Origin: Saccharopolyspora galaxeae
GTDB taxonomy: Bacteria; Actinomycetota; Actinomycetes; Mycobacteriales; Pseudonocardiaceae
Assembly (NCBI RefSeq): GCF_016526145.1
Contig: NZ_JADDUE010000005.1
Location: forward strand, 248,001-312,000
DNA length: 64,000 nt
Direction of reading: 5' to 3'
The notes below the pieces were generated by a model. The model was not told where the DNA came from, did not search any database, and saw nothing but the letters and a program-made list of their open reading frames with translations. The number at the start of each line of letters is the position of its first letter. Position 1 is the stretch's first letter. The translations under genes and the position numbers were made by a program. Of this stretch, positions 32,512 through 41,321 are shown in pieces.

Positions 32512-32825
32512 CTGCTGGCGCTGCCGAAGTTCACCGACGCGGCTACGGCGCACACCGCCGCCGACCTGTGGTACTCGCTGAGCAGGAGTCGCGCACCACC
32601 GCGACTACGAGCTGTCCCCGACCATCACCGAACTGCACAACTGGCACCGCAGCACCAGTGATGTCTGCGCCGCGCTGACCTCGCCCACACGCTGAAACCA
32701 GCGCAATCGCGGCGATAGCACTGCTTCTTCCCACAATCTCCGATGCTTCCTTCGGGTGATCTCGGTGGTTTGCCCAGTTGGCAACCCGCGAAGCTTGGCC
32801 CGCGAAGATCAGTGAAGGGGGCAAC

Positions 32826-33680
32826 ATGGGAACGCGCAACGGGGTTCCGGTGCACACCAGGCGGGCCAGCAGCAGGCTGCGCGAGCTACGGCAACGCAGC
32901 GGCTTCACCGAGAAGGACGTCTCGCGCGCACTGGGCATCTCGATGAGCAAGGTCAGCCGGATGGAATCCGGCCACCGAGCCTTGAAGGCCGACGACGTGG
33001 CCGCACTCCTCGGCCTCTACCGGATACCGGCACGGGAACGGCAGGAAGTTCTCAGCATCGTTCGGGACGGTTCGGAGACCAATTGGTGGACCAGCCGGAG
33101 TGTCCCGACCTCGCGGGTCTGGGATGACTTGAAATCGTTCGAAAGCGAAGCCGTCGTCCTGCGCAGCTACGAGACGATGCTCGTCCCCGGGTTGCTGCAA
33201 ACGCCCGACTATGTGGAGGCGATCACCGCAGCATTGGCCCCGGCTTCACCGGCGATCGATATTGACGCACTGCAAACACAACGCGTGGAACGACAGTTGC
33301 TGCTGCATTCCGACCGCCGGTACGAGTTCCTCATCGAGCAAGCAGTCCTGGACCGGCATATCGGCAGCGCCGAGGTGATGTATCACCAGTATCAGCGGAT
33401 GAGCGCCTTGGCGGATCGGAGCAACATAACCCTGCGCGTGGTCCCCACGAAGGCGGGCGCACACGCTGGGCTAACCGGTCCACTGCTCTACTTCGAGTTT
33501 CCGGAGCACGAAGACCTTCTGCTCAGTGAGAGCCGCAGCTCCGCCTCGTACGTGGAAGACCCGCGATGCCTTGCGGACGCGCGGGAAGCTCTCCAAATGC
33601 TGCGCAAGGTAGCGCTTTCCCCGGAAGAGTCGGCTAACCTGATCAAGCGTGTTTCCAACGGATTGGAAAGGCAGCCATGA
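32826..33680 (+). CDS. XRE-family regulator with DUF5753 domain
   Basis: 284 residues from ATG 32826 with AAGGGGGC just upstream. The Cro/CI-type HTH (about 15-70) reads LRELRQRSGFTEKDVSRALG then SKVSRMESGHR. The C-terminal DUF5753 region contains YETMLVPGLLQTPDYVEAI and RQLLLHSDRRYEFLIEQAVL. These regulators are abundant in actinomycetes and pair with DUF397 proteins, as here. The target is unknown. Confidence 0.9.
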   Translation: MGTRNGVPVHTRRASSRLRELRQRSGFTEKDVSRALGISMSKVSRMESGHRALKADDVAALLGLYRIPARERQEVLSIVRDGSETNWWTSRSVPTSRVWDDLKSFESEAVVLRSYETMLVPGLLQTPDYVEAITAALAPASPAIDIDALQTQRVERQLLLHSDRRYEFLIEQAVLDRHIGSAEVMYHQYQRMSALADRSNITLRVVPTKAGAHAGLTGPLLYFEFPEHEDLLLSESRSSASYVEDPRCLADAREALQMLRKVALSPEESANLIKRVSNGLERQP

Positions 33681-33898
33681 TCCACCACGACGCATCACGA
33701 GACGCGACGTCACCTGCACTCATGTGGCGCAAGAGCAGCTACAGCTCCGAGGTACGTCACTGCGTCGAGGTCGCCTCGGCCGACCGCGCTGTCGCCGCAC
33801 GCGACTCGAAGAACCCGCAGGGCGCCGTCCTGCTGATGAGCCCGACGATCTGGTCAACATTCCTGCACGGCATCCGCGACGGCCGCTTCGACCACTGA
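33677..33898 (+). CDS. DUF397 protein
   Basis: 73 residues with the DUF397 core MWRKSSYSSEVRHCVEVAS, VAARDSKNPQG and a C-terminal WSTFLHGIRDGRFD. It overlaps the XRE gene by four bases (ATGA), the standard pairing of a regulator with a small DUF397 partner. Some such pairs control differentiation or behave like antagonistic modules; the role here is unknown. Confidence 0.92.
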   Translation: MIHHDASRDATSPALMWRKSSYSSEVRHCVEVASADRAVAARDSKNPQGAVLLMSPTIWSTFLHGIRDGRFDH

Positions 33899-33920
33899 CC
33901 CGCACGGCCGACGATCAGAC

Positions 33921-33973
33921 GGAGTGAGCGGACCGCTGGGCCGGTAAGGGTCGGCGAGCGGGACGTTCACTCC
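33921..33973. repeat. Convergent-gene inverted repeat, copy C (terminator-like)
   Basis: 17-bp arms (33921-33937 and 33957-33973) matching at 14 positions, with GGAGTGAGCGGACCG on the left and GTTCACTCC at the right end. It sits between the DUF397 gene (ends 33898) and the convergent kdgK (ends 34007). Confidence 0.75.
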
Positions 33974-34006
33974 GCCCGCGTTGCGGCGGGCGCGCAACGG
34001 ACAGTC

Positions 34007-34924
34007 TCACGCCCGCTTCGGCAGTACCTCGTCGGCGACGATGGCGCCCGGGTGGCGGATGACCGTGGCGGCGATTTTCTGGGCGTGCTGGGCGGAATCG
34101 GGCGGGGCGGTGCCGGTGAGGCGGGCTGCCAGGTAGGCGGCGTTGAAGGCGTCGCCTGCGGCGGTGGAGTCGACGACCTTCGGGACGTGCTCGGCGGGCA
34201 GGCGAAGGGTCCAGTCGCCGTCGAGCAGGACGCAGCCGTTGGCGCCGTCCTTGACCACGGCGTCCTCGACGCCCAGACCGCGCAGCCGGTCCACTGTGGC
34301 GGCAGCGTCCGGGTCGGCGAAAAGGGCTTGCTCGTCGGAGAACGTGGGCAACGCGATCGAGGTGAGCCGCCACAGCTCGCGGACCTGCTCGGCAGCTTCC
34401 GCGGCGTCCGGCCAGCCCGCTGGGCGGTAGTTGCTGTCGAAGGAGACGCGGCCACCGGAGGTGCGGAACTTCGCCAGCGCCTCCCGCAGACGTTCGCGGG
34501 CGGACGGACTGAGGATCTGCAGGGTGATCGCGGACAGGTGCACGACGTCGTAGTCGGCGAAGTCCACACCGTCCACATCGGTCTCGAACAGCTTCCGGGC
34601 CGCTGAAAGGGATCGGTAATAGGTGAAGCTGCGCTCGCCGTGTTCGTCGGTGCGCACCAGGTACAGCCCGGGCTGTTCGCCGGGAAGCTGCCGGATCCGC
34701 TCGGTGCCGATGCCTTCGCTGCGCATCGCGGTCAGGATCCGCTCGCTGTAGTGGTCGTCGCCGAGCAGCGTGAGGTAATCCACCTGCACTTGGTCCGGAG
34801 TGGTCAGACGCGCCAGGTACGCCGCGGTGTTGAACGTGTCTCCTGCGCAGCCCACGGCCAGCGTGTCCGCATCCCGGTGCGTGAGTTCGATCATGCACTC
34901 CCCGATCGCCAGCACCCGGATCAC
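34007..34924 (-). CDS. kdgK: 2-keto-3-deoxygluconate kinase (PfkB family)
   Basis: 305 residues from GTG 34924, overlapping the upstream reductase stop by three bases. PfkB features: GECMIELTHRD at the start, AVGCAGDTFNTAAYLARL for the substrate loop, and VDSTAAGDAFNAAYLA with the catalytic Asp of the xAGD motif. It phosphorylates 2-keto-3-deoxygluconate to KDPG. It closes an operon whose dehydratase makes this substrate. No KDPG aldolase gene is in the window. Confidence 0.87.
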   Translation of the reverse strand: MIRVLAIGECMIELTHRDADTLAVGCAGDTFNTAAYLARLTTPDQVQVDYLTLLGDDHYSERILTAMRSEGIGTERIRQLPGEQPGLYLVRTDEHGERSFTYYRSLSAARKLFETDVDGVDFADYDVVHLSAITLQILSPSARERLREALAKFRTSGGRVSFDSNYRPAGWPDAAEAAEQVRELWRLTSIALPTFSDEQALFADPDAAATVDRLRGLGVEDAVVKDGANGCVLLDGDWTLRLPAEHVPKVVDSTAAGDAFNAAYLAARLTGTAPPDSAQHAQKIAATVIRHPGAIVADEVLPKRA

Positions 34925-36390
34925 GCCCGGCCCTCCCCTGCTCGCACGACTCCTTGTTCAGCGGCCCAGGCACGCGCCCCCGCGGCGCCGAGCCCGCGCA
35001 GATTCTCCCGCAGCAGTGCGGTGAAACGGGAATCGGCTGCCAACTCGGCGTCGAGTTCGGACAACAGCCGATCGGCGCGAGCCAACAGCTCAGCCTCATC
35101 CGCGGCACGTACCCGGTCGGCCAGCGGGTCGGAGACCGCCAGCTCCGCACCACGATCGTCCACGCTCAGCGCGGTATAGCGCAGCCAAGCTGCCACCACC
35201 AGCGCCGTTCGCAGTGGAGATCGACCGGCGGCCATGTTCTGCCGGATCGCGCCGAGCAGGCGGACCGGGAGCTTTTGCGAGCCGTCGGAGGCGACCTGCG
35301 CGGTTCGGTGCTTCAGCGCGGGATTGGCGAATCGGCGCAGCACGGTGTCGGCGTAGGCGTGCAGGTCGATCTCCGGGGCGTCCACCGTGGGCAGCACCTC
35401 TTCGGTGAGCAGGCTGCGCACGAATCCCTCCAGCGCCTCGTCCTGCACGGCTTCGGCGATGGTTTCGTACCCGGCGAGCCCGCCGAGGTAGGCCAGCGCG
35501 GAGTGGCTGCCGTTGAGCACCCGCAGTTTGGCTTGCTCGTACGGAGCCGTGTCGGCGGTGAACACGACGCCGGAGCGCGCCCAATCCGGGCGCCCGCCCG
35601 GGAATTCGTCGGTGCTGACCCATTGCGAGTACGGTTCGGCCGCCACCGCGGCCCGATCGCGCACGCCCAGTTCCGCGGCGACCCGCGCCAGGTCTTCCTC
35701 GGTCGTGGCGGGCACGATGCGGTCGACCACCGAGGATGGGAATCCGGCTTCGCTTTCCAGGAACTCCACGAGCGGGCGCGCCTCGCCACCCGGCATGAGC
35801 GAGCAGAAATCGTGCAGCACCGAACGCAGCGCGGCACCGTTGCCCGGCAGGTTGTCGCAGCTCGCGAGCGCGATCGGCCCGGCATCGGCGGCGATGCGGC
35901 GCTGCAAACCGCGCACCAGGGCGCCGATGATCGTGCGCGGGGTGCCGCCGGCGGCTTCCGCGCGCAGTTCGTCGTCGACCAGCAGCCGACCTTCCGGACC
36001 CAGCCGGTATCCCTTCTCGGTGACCGTCAGCGTCACCGCCCGAGTCGCCGGAGAAGCCAGGGCATCGAGCACCTTCTCCTGCTGCGTGGGCAGATGAGCG
36101 GTGTCCACGATGGAACTCATGACGCGGGAAGAGCGGTGCGATCCTTCCTTCGACAGCACGGCGTAGTAGTGGTCCTGCGCGCGCAGCGACTCCAGCACGT
36201 CGGTGGATCGCGGACTCACCGCGAGAATTCCCCAGTCACCCGCGTCCTGGGTGTGGACGGCCTGGTGCGCGCGGTGGAACGCACCGAGTCCGATGTGGAC
36301 GATACCGGGCGGACCCTGGCCGCGGGCGCCGGGCCGCGCGGCTGCGGGCAACCGATCCAGCCGGGAGGCGTTGAGCCGTGGCTCGGTCAC
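34921..36390 (-). CDS. uxuB: Mannitol dehydrogenase-family D-mannonate/D-fructuronate oxidoreductase
   Basis: 489 residues from GTG 36390 with a strong GGAAGGAG. GIVHIGLGAFHRAHQAVH is the NAD-binding start of the long-chain mannitol dehydrogenase family. LTVTEKGYRL, ASCDNLPGNG, KLRVLNGSHSALAYLGGL and KLPVRLLGAIRQN are family signatures, including the catalytic Lys region. In this operon it would interconvert D-fructuronate and D-mannonate, feeding ManD. Use of mannitol or altronate cannot be excluded by sequence. Confidence 0.85.
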   Translation of the reverse strand: MTEPRLNASRLDRLPAAARPGARGQGPPGIVHIGLGAFHRAHQAVHTQDAGDWGILAVSPRSTDVLESLRAQDHYYAVLSKEGSHRSSRVMSSIVDTAHLPTQQEKVLDALASPATRAVTLTVTEKGYRLGPEGRLLVDDELRAEAAGGTPRTIIGALVRGLQRRIAADAGPIALASCDNLPGNGAALRSVLHDFCSLMPGGEARPLVEFLESEAGFPSSVVDRIVPATTEEDLARVAAELGVRDRAAVAAEPYSQWVSTDEFPGGRPDWARSGVVFTADTAPYEQAKLRVLNGSHSALAYLGGLAGYETIAEAVQDEALEGFVRSLLTEEVLPTVDAPEIDLHAYADTVLRRFANPALKHRTAQVASDGSQKLPVRLLGAIRQNMAAGRSPLRTALVVAAWLRYTALSVDDRGAELAVSDPLADRVRAADEAELLARADRLLSELDAELAADSRFTALLRENLRGLGAAGARAWAAEQGVVRAGEGRA

Positions 36391-36410
36391 GGGATGCTCC
36401 TTCCAGCAGG

Positions 36411-37625
36411 TCACCAGTCGTGCATCGAGCCGTCGCGCAACCGGTTCACCGGCAGGTACTTCGGCTCGTACGGGTATTTCGCGGCGGCCTCCTCGTCGAT
36501 CTCCACGCCGAGACCGGGCGCCGTACCAGGGTGCATGAGCCCGTCCTCGAAGGAGTAGTTCGTCTTGAACACCTCACCGGCCGGGTCGAGATGACCCATG
36601 TACTCCTGAATTCCGAAGTTCGGCACCGTCAGGTCGAGGTGCAGCGCGGCGGCGAACGACACCGGCGAGAGGTCTCCGGCACCGTGCGAACCGGTGCGCA
36701 CCCCGTACAGCGCCGCCAGGTCGAAAATCCTGCGCAGGTGCGTGATCCCACCGGCGTGCGAGACCGATGCGCGGATGTAGTCGATCAGCCGCTCGGTGAT
36801 CAGGTGCTGGCAGTCCCAGATGGAGTTGAACACCTCGCCGACCGCGATCGGCGTGGTGGTGTGCTGCCGGATCGTGCGGAACGCCTCCTGGTCCTCGGCC
36901 GGAGTCGGGTCCTCGATCCAGAACATCCGGTACGGCTCCAACGACTTGCCCAGTTGCGCCGCCTCCAGCGGCGAGAGCCGGTGGTGCACGTCGTGCAGCA
37001 GGTGGAAGTCGTATCCGAAGCGTTCCCGCACCGCCCGCATCATCTCCGGCGCGAAGTCCAAATAGGCCGGTGTGTGCCAGACGTTGTCGGACGGCATCGC
37101 GGCGTCGGCCGGTTCGTACGTTTCACCGGTTCCCGGGTGGTGCAGCCCGTAGGTGCTGTCCAGTCCGGGGATCGCCGCTTGCACCCGGATCGCCTTGTAG
37201 CCGCGCTCGTGGAACGTCGCCACGTCGTCGAGGAGTTCGTCGATGCTCCGTCCGCTGGCGTGGCCGTAGATCGTGACGCCGTCGCGGGCGGCTCCGCCGA
37301 GCAGCTGGTGCACCGGTTTTCCGGTCTCCTTGCCCAGGATGTCCCACAGCGCGCAGTCCACGGCCGCGATCGAGGTCATCGTCACCGGCCCGCGACGCCA
37401 GTACGCACCCCGGTAAAGGTACTGCCAGATGTCGTTGATGTGCCCGGCATCCCGTCCGATCAACAGTGGACAGACGTGCTCGCGCAGGTACGCGGCCACG
37501 GCCAGCTCGCGGCCGTTGAGGGTGGCGTCGCCGAGCCCGGTGACCCCGTCCGCGGTAGTGATCTTCAGCGTGACGTAGTTGCGCCCCGGGCAGGTCACGA
37601 TGACATCGGCGGCGGTGATCCTCAT
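36411..37625 (-). CDS. manD: D-mannonate dehydratase, enolase superfamily (ManD/RspA type)
   Basis: 404 residues, the exact family length. The metal ligands are in [17 protein letters not shown] and IAVGEVFNS. Catalytic residues are suggested by YGHASG (Tyr/His) and by [12 protein letters not shown]. It dehydrates D-mannonate (or D-gluconate in low-activity relatives) to 2-keto-3-deoxygluconate, the KdgK substrate. The ATG overlaps the stop of the dehydrogenase gene by four bases. Family members range from efficient to barely active, so the physiological substrate rests on context. Confidence 0.9.
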   Translation of the reverse strand: MRITAADVIVTCPGRNYVTLKITTADGVTGLGDATLNGRELAVAAYLREHVCPLLIGRDAGHINDIWQYLYRGAYWRRGPVTMTSIAAVDCALWDILGKETGKPVHQLLGGAARDGVTIYGHASGRSIDELLDDVATFHERGYKAIRVQAAIPGLDSTYGLHHPGTGETYEPADAAMPSDNVWHTPAYLDFAPEMMRAVRERFGYDFHLLHDVHHRLSPLEAAQLGKSLEPYRMFWIEDPTPAEDQEAFRTIRQHTTTPIAVGEVFNSIWDCQHLITERLIDYIRASVSHAGGITHLRRIFDLAALYGVRTGSHGAGDLSPVSFAAALHLDLTVPNFGIQEYMGHLDPAGEVFKTNYSFEDGLMHPGTAPGLGVEIDEEAAAKYPYEPKYLPVNRLRDGSMHDW

Positions 37626-38638
37626 GCGTCCTCCTCGGACAGTACGGCGATCTTCAGGTGGTCGCGGTCGGTGAGCGCGGTGTGCAACGCCAACCCGGTC
37701 TGCTCCAGCGGGAACCGGCCCGTGACCATCCGGGCGAGGTCGACCCGGCCGGCGCGGACCATGCCGACAGCGGCCCGGAACGCGCCCGGCCCGTAGCGGA
37801 AGCAGCCGCGCACGTCGATCTCCCAGCGCTGCGCGGCGGCGAGCAATTCCGGCGACGGCGCGCGACCCGCGGGCACGCCGACCAGCGCCAGCACACCACC
37901 CGGCACGAGCGCGGCCGGCGCCAACGCCTCCGGCGCGCCGGAGCACTCGAGTTGGTGATCGAAGCCGGTCGGCAGCTGATCGGCGCTGGTGTCGAGCACC
38001 TCATCCGCCCCGGCACCGGCGGCCGACGCCAGCCGCCGCGGGTCCACGTCGGTGAGCACGATCCGCGCCGCACCCGCCGCACGAGCCGCGGCCACCGCCA
38101 GCTGCCCGATCGGCCCGGCGCCGGTGACCAGCACCGACGATCCACTGACGATGCCGGCACGGCGCGCGGCCCAGCACGCCACGGCCAGCGGCTCGACCAG
38201 CGCGGCTTCGGCGGGATCGACGTTCTGCGGCACCGCGTGGGCCAGCTCCGCATCCACGACCACGCTGGAACGGATCGTGCCGTGCGTGGGCGGCGAGCCG
38301 AAGCAGCGCCCGGCCGGGCAGAGGTTGTACCGGCCGGAGGCGCAGGTTTCGCAGCGACGGCATGGCCGCGCCGGCTCGGCTGCCACGAGACGGCCGAGCA
38401 GGTCCGGGTCCACGCCGTCGCCGATCTCGGTGATCGACCCGGCCGACTCGTGCCCGAGCACCGTCGGCGTGCGCAGCACGTTCGGCCCGTTCCGGCCGTC
38501 GGCGTAGTAGTGCAGGTCGCTGCCGCACAAGCCGGTCGCGGCCACCGCGATCCGCACCGCGCCGGGGCGCAACGGCTCCGGCTCGACCTCTTGCACGCGC
38601 ACGTCCTCCGGCGCGTGCAGCACCGCGGCCCGTTCCAA
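37622..38638 (-). CDS. Zinc-dependent alcohol dehydrogenase, RspB/L-gulonate 5-dehydrogenase-like
   Basis: 338 residues of the MDR family. [10 protein letters not shown] and [13 protein letters not shown] supply catalytic zinc ligands, and [15 protein letters not shown] the structural zinc loop. [17 protein letters not shown] is the NAD(P)-binding motif. TTG 38638 was preferred because GAGGAGG lies 5 nt upstream; ATG 38656, overlapping the transporter stop as ATGA, is the alternative. Next to a ManD/RspA gene it parallels RspAB, where RspB oxidises L-gulonate to D-fructuronate in characterised cases. This is inference from context. Confidence 0.82.
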   Translation of the reverse strand: MERAAVLHAPEDVRVQEVEPEPLRPGAVRIAVAATGLCGSDLHYYADGRNGPNVLRTPTVLGHESAGSITEIGDGVDPDLLGRLVAAEPARPCRRCETCASGRYNLCPAGRCFGSPPTHGTIRSSVVVDAELAHAVPQNVDPAEAALVEPLAVACWAARRAGIVSGSSVLVTGAGPIGQLAVAAARAAGAARIVLTDVDPRRLASAAGAGADEVLDTSADQLPTGFDHQLECSGAPEALAPAALVPGGVLALVGVPAGRAPSPELLAAAQRWEIDVRGCFRYGPGAFRAAVGMVRAGRVDLARMVTGRFPLEQTGLALHTALTDRDHLKIAVLSEEDA

Positions 38639-38652
38639 CGTTCCTCCTCGAC

Positions 38653-39981
38653 TCATGCCGCCACTGGTTCCCGCACCGGCAGCGGCTCGACCCGCTTGAT
38701 CAGCACCCCGTAGGAGAACGCGCCGAGCAGCCCGAGCGCGCCGGAAAGCACCAGCGGCGCCACGAACGACCCGCCGCTGACGGTCTGCAGCACACCGGTG
38801 ACGATCGGCCCGATGAACCCGGCGAGGTTCGACGCGCAGTTCTGGATACCCGCCAGCGAGGAGACCTGCCCGGGCTGCGGGGCGACGTCGGCGGGCAGCG
38901 AAGCCACCGAGGCGGCGCTGAACGACAGGCTGGCGTAGGAGATCGACAGCAGCACCACCGCGCTCGCCGCGTTCGGCACGACCACCGCGAGCGCGATCAC
39001 CGAGCTCAGCAGCATTCCCGGAATCAGGCAGATCTTGCGCGCCCGCGTCAGGCTCCACCCGCGCCGCACCAGCGAGTCGGACACCCAGCCGCCGAGCAGG
39101 CTGCCGCCGATCGCCACGATGCCGGGCAGCGCGCCGACCGTGCCCAGCTCCAGCAGGTCGAACCCGCGCGCCTGCACCAGGTAGCTGGGGAACCAGGTGA
39201 TGAAGAAGTAGATGATGTAGTTCAGGCAGAAGAAGCCGAGCATCATCGCCCACACCGTGCGGTAGCGGAACAGGTCCCGCCAGCGCACCTTCGGGCTTTC
39301 GTCCGATGTGGACTCCCCCCGCGCGCCGCCTTCGTCGATGTAGGCGAGTTCCTGCTCGGTGACCTTCGGATGCTCCTCCGGCTCGCGGTAGGCGAACCAC
39401 CACCACGCCACCCACAGCAGCGCGAGCACGCCGACGACCAGGAAGGCCGCGCGCCAGCCCTCCCAGGCGATGATCGCGGTCACCACCGGCAGCGCGATCG
39501 CGGTGCCCGCGCGGGCGCCGTTGTCCCAGATGCTGTTCGCGAAAGCCCGCTCGTGGCGCGGGAACCAGCGCGAGACGACCTTCGCCGAGCCCGGGTAGCC
39601 GGTGGATTCGCCGACGCCGAGCAGGAACCGGAACGCCAGCAACGCGATCAGCCCGGTCACCAACCCGGTGAGCATCGTGGCCAGGCCCCACACCAGCGCG
39701 CCCAGCGCGAAGGACTTCTTCACCCCGATCCGGTCGATCAGCACGCCCGCGGGCAGCTGGAACACCGCGTAGGCGAGGAAGAACGTGCCCAGGATCAGGC
39801 CCTGCACGCTCGGGTCGAAGCCGAGGTCGTGGTTCATCGAAGGCAGCGCCACGGAAAGCGCGGAGCGGTCGATGTAGTTCACCGACAACCCGACGAAGCA
39901 CAGCAGCGCCATGCCCCAGCGCAGGTTGTTCGCCCGGCCTCGCGGACGCGCCGGGCGTTCCGGCGGGGTCTGCGTGGTCAT
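38653..39981 (-). CDS. MFS transporter, anion:cation symporter (hexuronate/hexonate) family
   Basis: 442 residues with 12 TM segments of the ACS family (ExuT/GudP-like). VGLSVNYIDRSALSVALP, QLPAGVLIDRIGVKKSF (motif A) and LGVGESTGYPGSAKVVSRWFP are typical. It is first in the operon and probably imports a hexonate or hexuronate by proton symport. GGAGGAG precedes ATG 39981. The promoter region holds overlapping palindromes at 40004-40024. Confidence 0.88.
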   Translation of the reverse strand: MTTQTPPERPARPRGRANNLRWGMALLCFVGLSVNYIDRSALSVALPSMNHDLGFDPSVQGLILGTFFLAYAVFQLPAGVLIDRIGVKKSFALGALVWGLATMLTGLVTGLIALLAFRFLLGVGESTGYPGSAKVVSRWFPRHERAFANSIWDNGARAGTAIALPVVTAIIAWEGWRAAFLVVGVLALLWVAWWWFAYREPEEHPKVTEQELAYIDEGGARGESTSDESPKVRWRDLFRYRTVWAMMLGFFCLNYIIYFFITWFPSYLVQARGFDLLELGTVGALPGIVAIGGSLLGGWVSDSLVRRGWSLTRARKICLIPGMLLSSVIALAVVVPNAASAVVLLSISYASLSFSAASVASLPADVAPQPGQVSSLAGIQNCASNLAGFIGPIVTGVLQTVSGGSFVAPLVLSGALGLLGAFSYGVLIKRVEPLPVREPVAA

Positions 39982-40003
39982 CGCTCCTCCTTGAGCCACC
40001 ACG

Positions 40004-40024
40004 TTCCGAAATACGGAATACCGT
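40004..40024. promoter_or_regulatory. IclR-type operator between the hexonate operon and its regulator
   Basis: TTCCGAAATACGGAA (40004-40018) is a perfect inverted repeat with 5-bp arms. It overlaps a second palindrome, ACGGAATACCGT (40013-40024). The site is AT-rich for this genome and lies in the 112-bp divergent gap, so it probably binds the IclR protein encoded at 40094. Confidence 0.65.
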
Positions 40025-40093
40025 TTTGTTAGAGCGAACGGTAGCGTAGATCGGGACCGGGCCGGAAGCAATGAAGCGGGGGGAGCGGGGACG

Positions 40094-40834
40094 ATGAGCG
40101 CCTCGGAAGGCAGCGCGCTGCGCACGCTGCGCGTCCTGGAAGCGGTCGCCGACCCGGGCGGCCCGCACCGGCTCGGCGAGATCGCCAAGGCCACCGGCAT
40201 CGCCAAACCCAGCACGCACCGGCTGCTGAGCGGGCTGACCGCGGCCGGCTACGCGGTCAGCGACGGCGACGGCGGCTACTCGCTCGGGCCGCGCGCCTAC
40301 GCGATGTCGGCGACGATCTCCGCGGCCGCGGGCTCCGGCGGCGAGACGCTGCTGGAGCGGTTCCAGGCCGAAGTGGGCCAGACCGTGCACGTCGCGCTGC
40401 TCAGCGGCGACCACGCGATCTACGTGCGCAAGGTGGACAGCGCCGGGCCGTACCGGATGGCTTCGCGGATCGGTGGCGTGCTGCCGCTGCACTGCACCGC
40501 GATCGGCAAGGCGATCCTGGCGAACCTGCCCGCCGAGGAGCGTTCCGCCGCGCTGGCCGCCGGACTGCCCGCGCAGACCGACCGCACCATCACCGGCACC
40601 GCGGAACTGGAAGGCGAACTCGAGCGGATCCGCGCCGCGGGCTGCGCGATCGACGACGAGGAGAACGAGGAGACCATCCGGTGCCTGGCCGCGCCGCTGC
40701 TGGACGGCACCGGACGTCCGGTGGGCGGGGTGAGCATCTCGACGATCACGTTCCAGCTCAGCCGCGACGAGCTGCTGGCGCACTCCGCCCGGCTGATCGA
40801 AACCGCCGGGCTGCTGGCTCCGCACTACACGTGA
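40094..40834 (+). CDS. IclR-family regulator (KdgR-like), probable control of the hexonate operon
   Basis: 246 residues. The winged helix is LGEIAKATGIAKPSTHRLLSGL (first part about residue 27). The effector domain contains HAIYVRKVDSAGPYRM, LPLHCTAIGKAILA and DEENEETIRCLAAPL, the last two lining the ligand pocket of KdgR/IclR proteins. It is divergent from the transporter gene with palindromes between. The likely ligand is 2-keto-3-deoxygluconate or a hexonate, by analogy with KdgR. Confidence 0.87.
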   Translation: MSASEGSALRTLRVLEAVADPGGPHRLGEIAKATGIAKPSTHRLLSGLTAAGYAVSDGDGGYSLGPRAYAMSATISAAAGSGGETLLERFQAEVGQTVHVALLSGDHAIYVRKVDSAGPYRMASRIGGVLPLHCTAIGKAILANLPAEERSAALAAGLPAQTDRTITGTAELEGELERIRAAGCAIDDEENEETIRCLAAPLLDGTGRPVGGVSISTITFQLSRDELLAHSARLIETAGLLAPHYT

Positions 40835-41054
40835 GGCCGAACGCCGCTCGGCGGTGATCCGCCGGGAGTACGCTCGGTGATCGAGTCTGCGAGCAGCGTG
40901 CTCCCAGCGGGCGGCTCCTTCCACCGTCCTTCCTGGACACCACGCCAGCAGCGACGGAACCGGTTCGTGGCGCACCACTCGATCCGGTGAGCGACGGAAC
41001 CGGACGGCGGCCCGCGGAGTCCGACCCCGCGAACCGGCGAAGGGAGACCCACCA

Positions 41055-41282
41055 GTGGATCAGATTCGCGTCCGGCTGCGCGGCGGACCGGAGGACGGCC
41101 GCGAGATCACCGTCCCCGCCGACACGTCCGGGCATCCCGTTCCGCGCATCACCGTGCCCGTCCGCGGCCCGGAGCCGCCGCGCGCGGCGGCCGCTCCGCC
41201 GCTGTTGATCTACGAACGCGCCGAGCCGGGCCGGGCCGACACCTGGGAGTTCGACTACGTGGGCGCGCAGTCGCAGACCTAG
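41055..41282 (+). CDS. Small conserved-looking protein
   Basis: 75 residues from GTG 41055, with AAGGGAGAC upstream. It begins MDQIRVRLRGGPEDGREITVPAD and ends LLIYERAEPG then WEFDYVGAQ, a beta-strand pattern with no Cys or TM segment. I do not recognise a named family. The RGGPxDG turn and acceptable codon use support a real gene. It is not coupled to a neighbour. The 220 bp before it shows nothing else. Confidence 0.6.
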   Translation: MDQIRVRLRGGPEDGREITVPADTSGHPVPRITVPVRGPEPPRAAAAPPLLIYERAEPGRADTWEFDYVGAQSQT

Positions 41283-41321
41283 CGTCCTCCCGGACTGGCT
41301 TCACCGGGCGGTGGGCCGCTT

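Noticed and set aside
38639-38656. ATG 38656 as start of the RspB-like dehydrogenase
   Set aside because: Possible through ATGA coupling, but TTG 38638 has a far better ribosome-binding site and gives the family's N-terminus; kept as alternative only.
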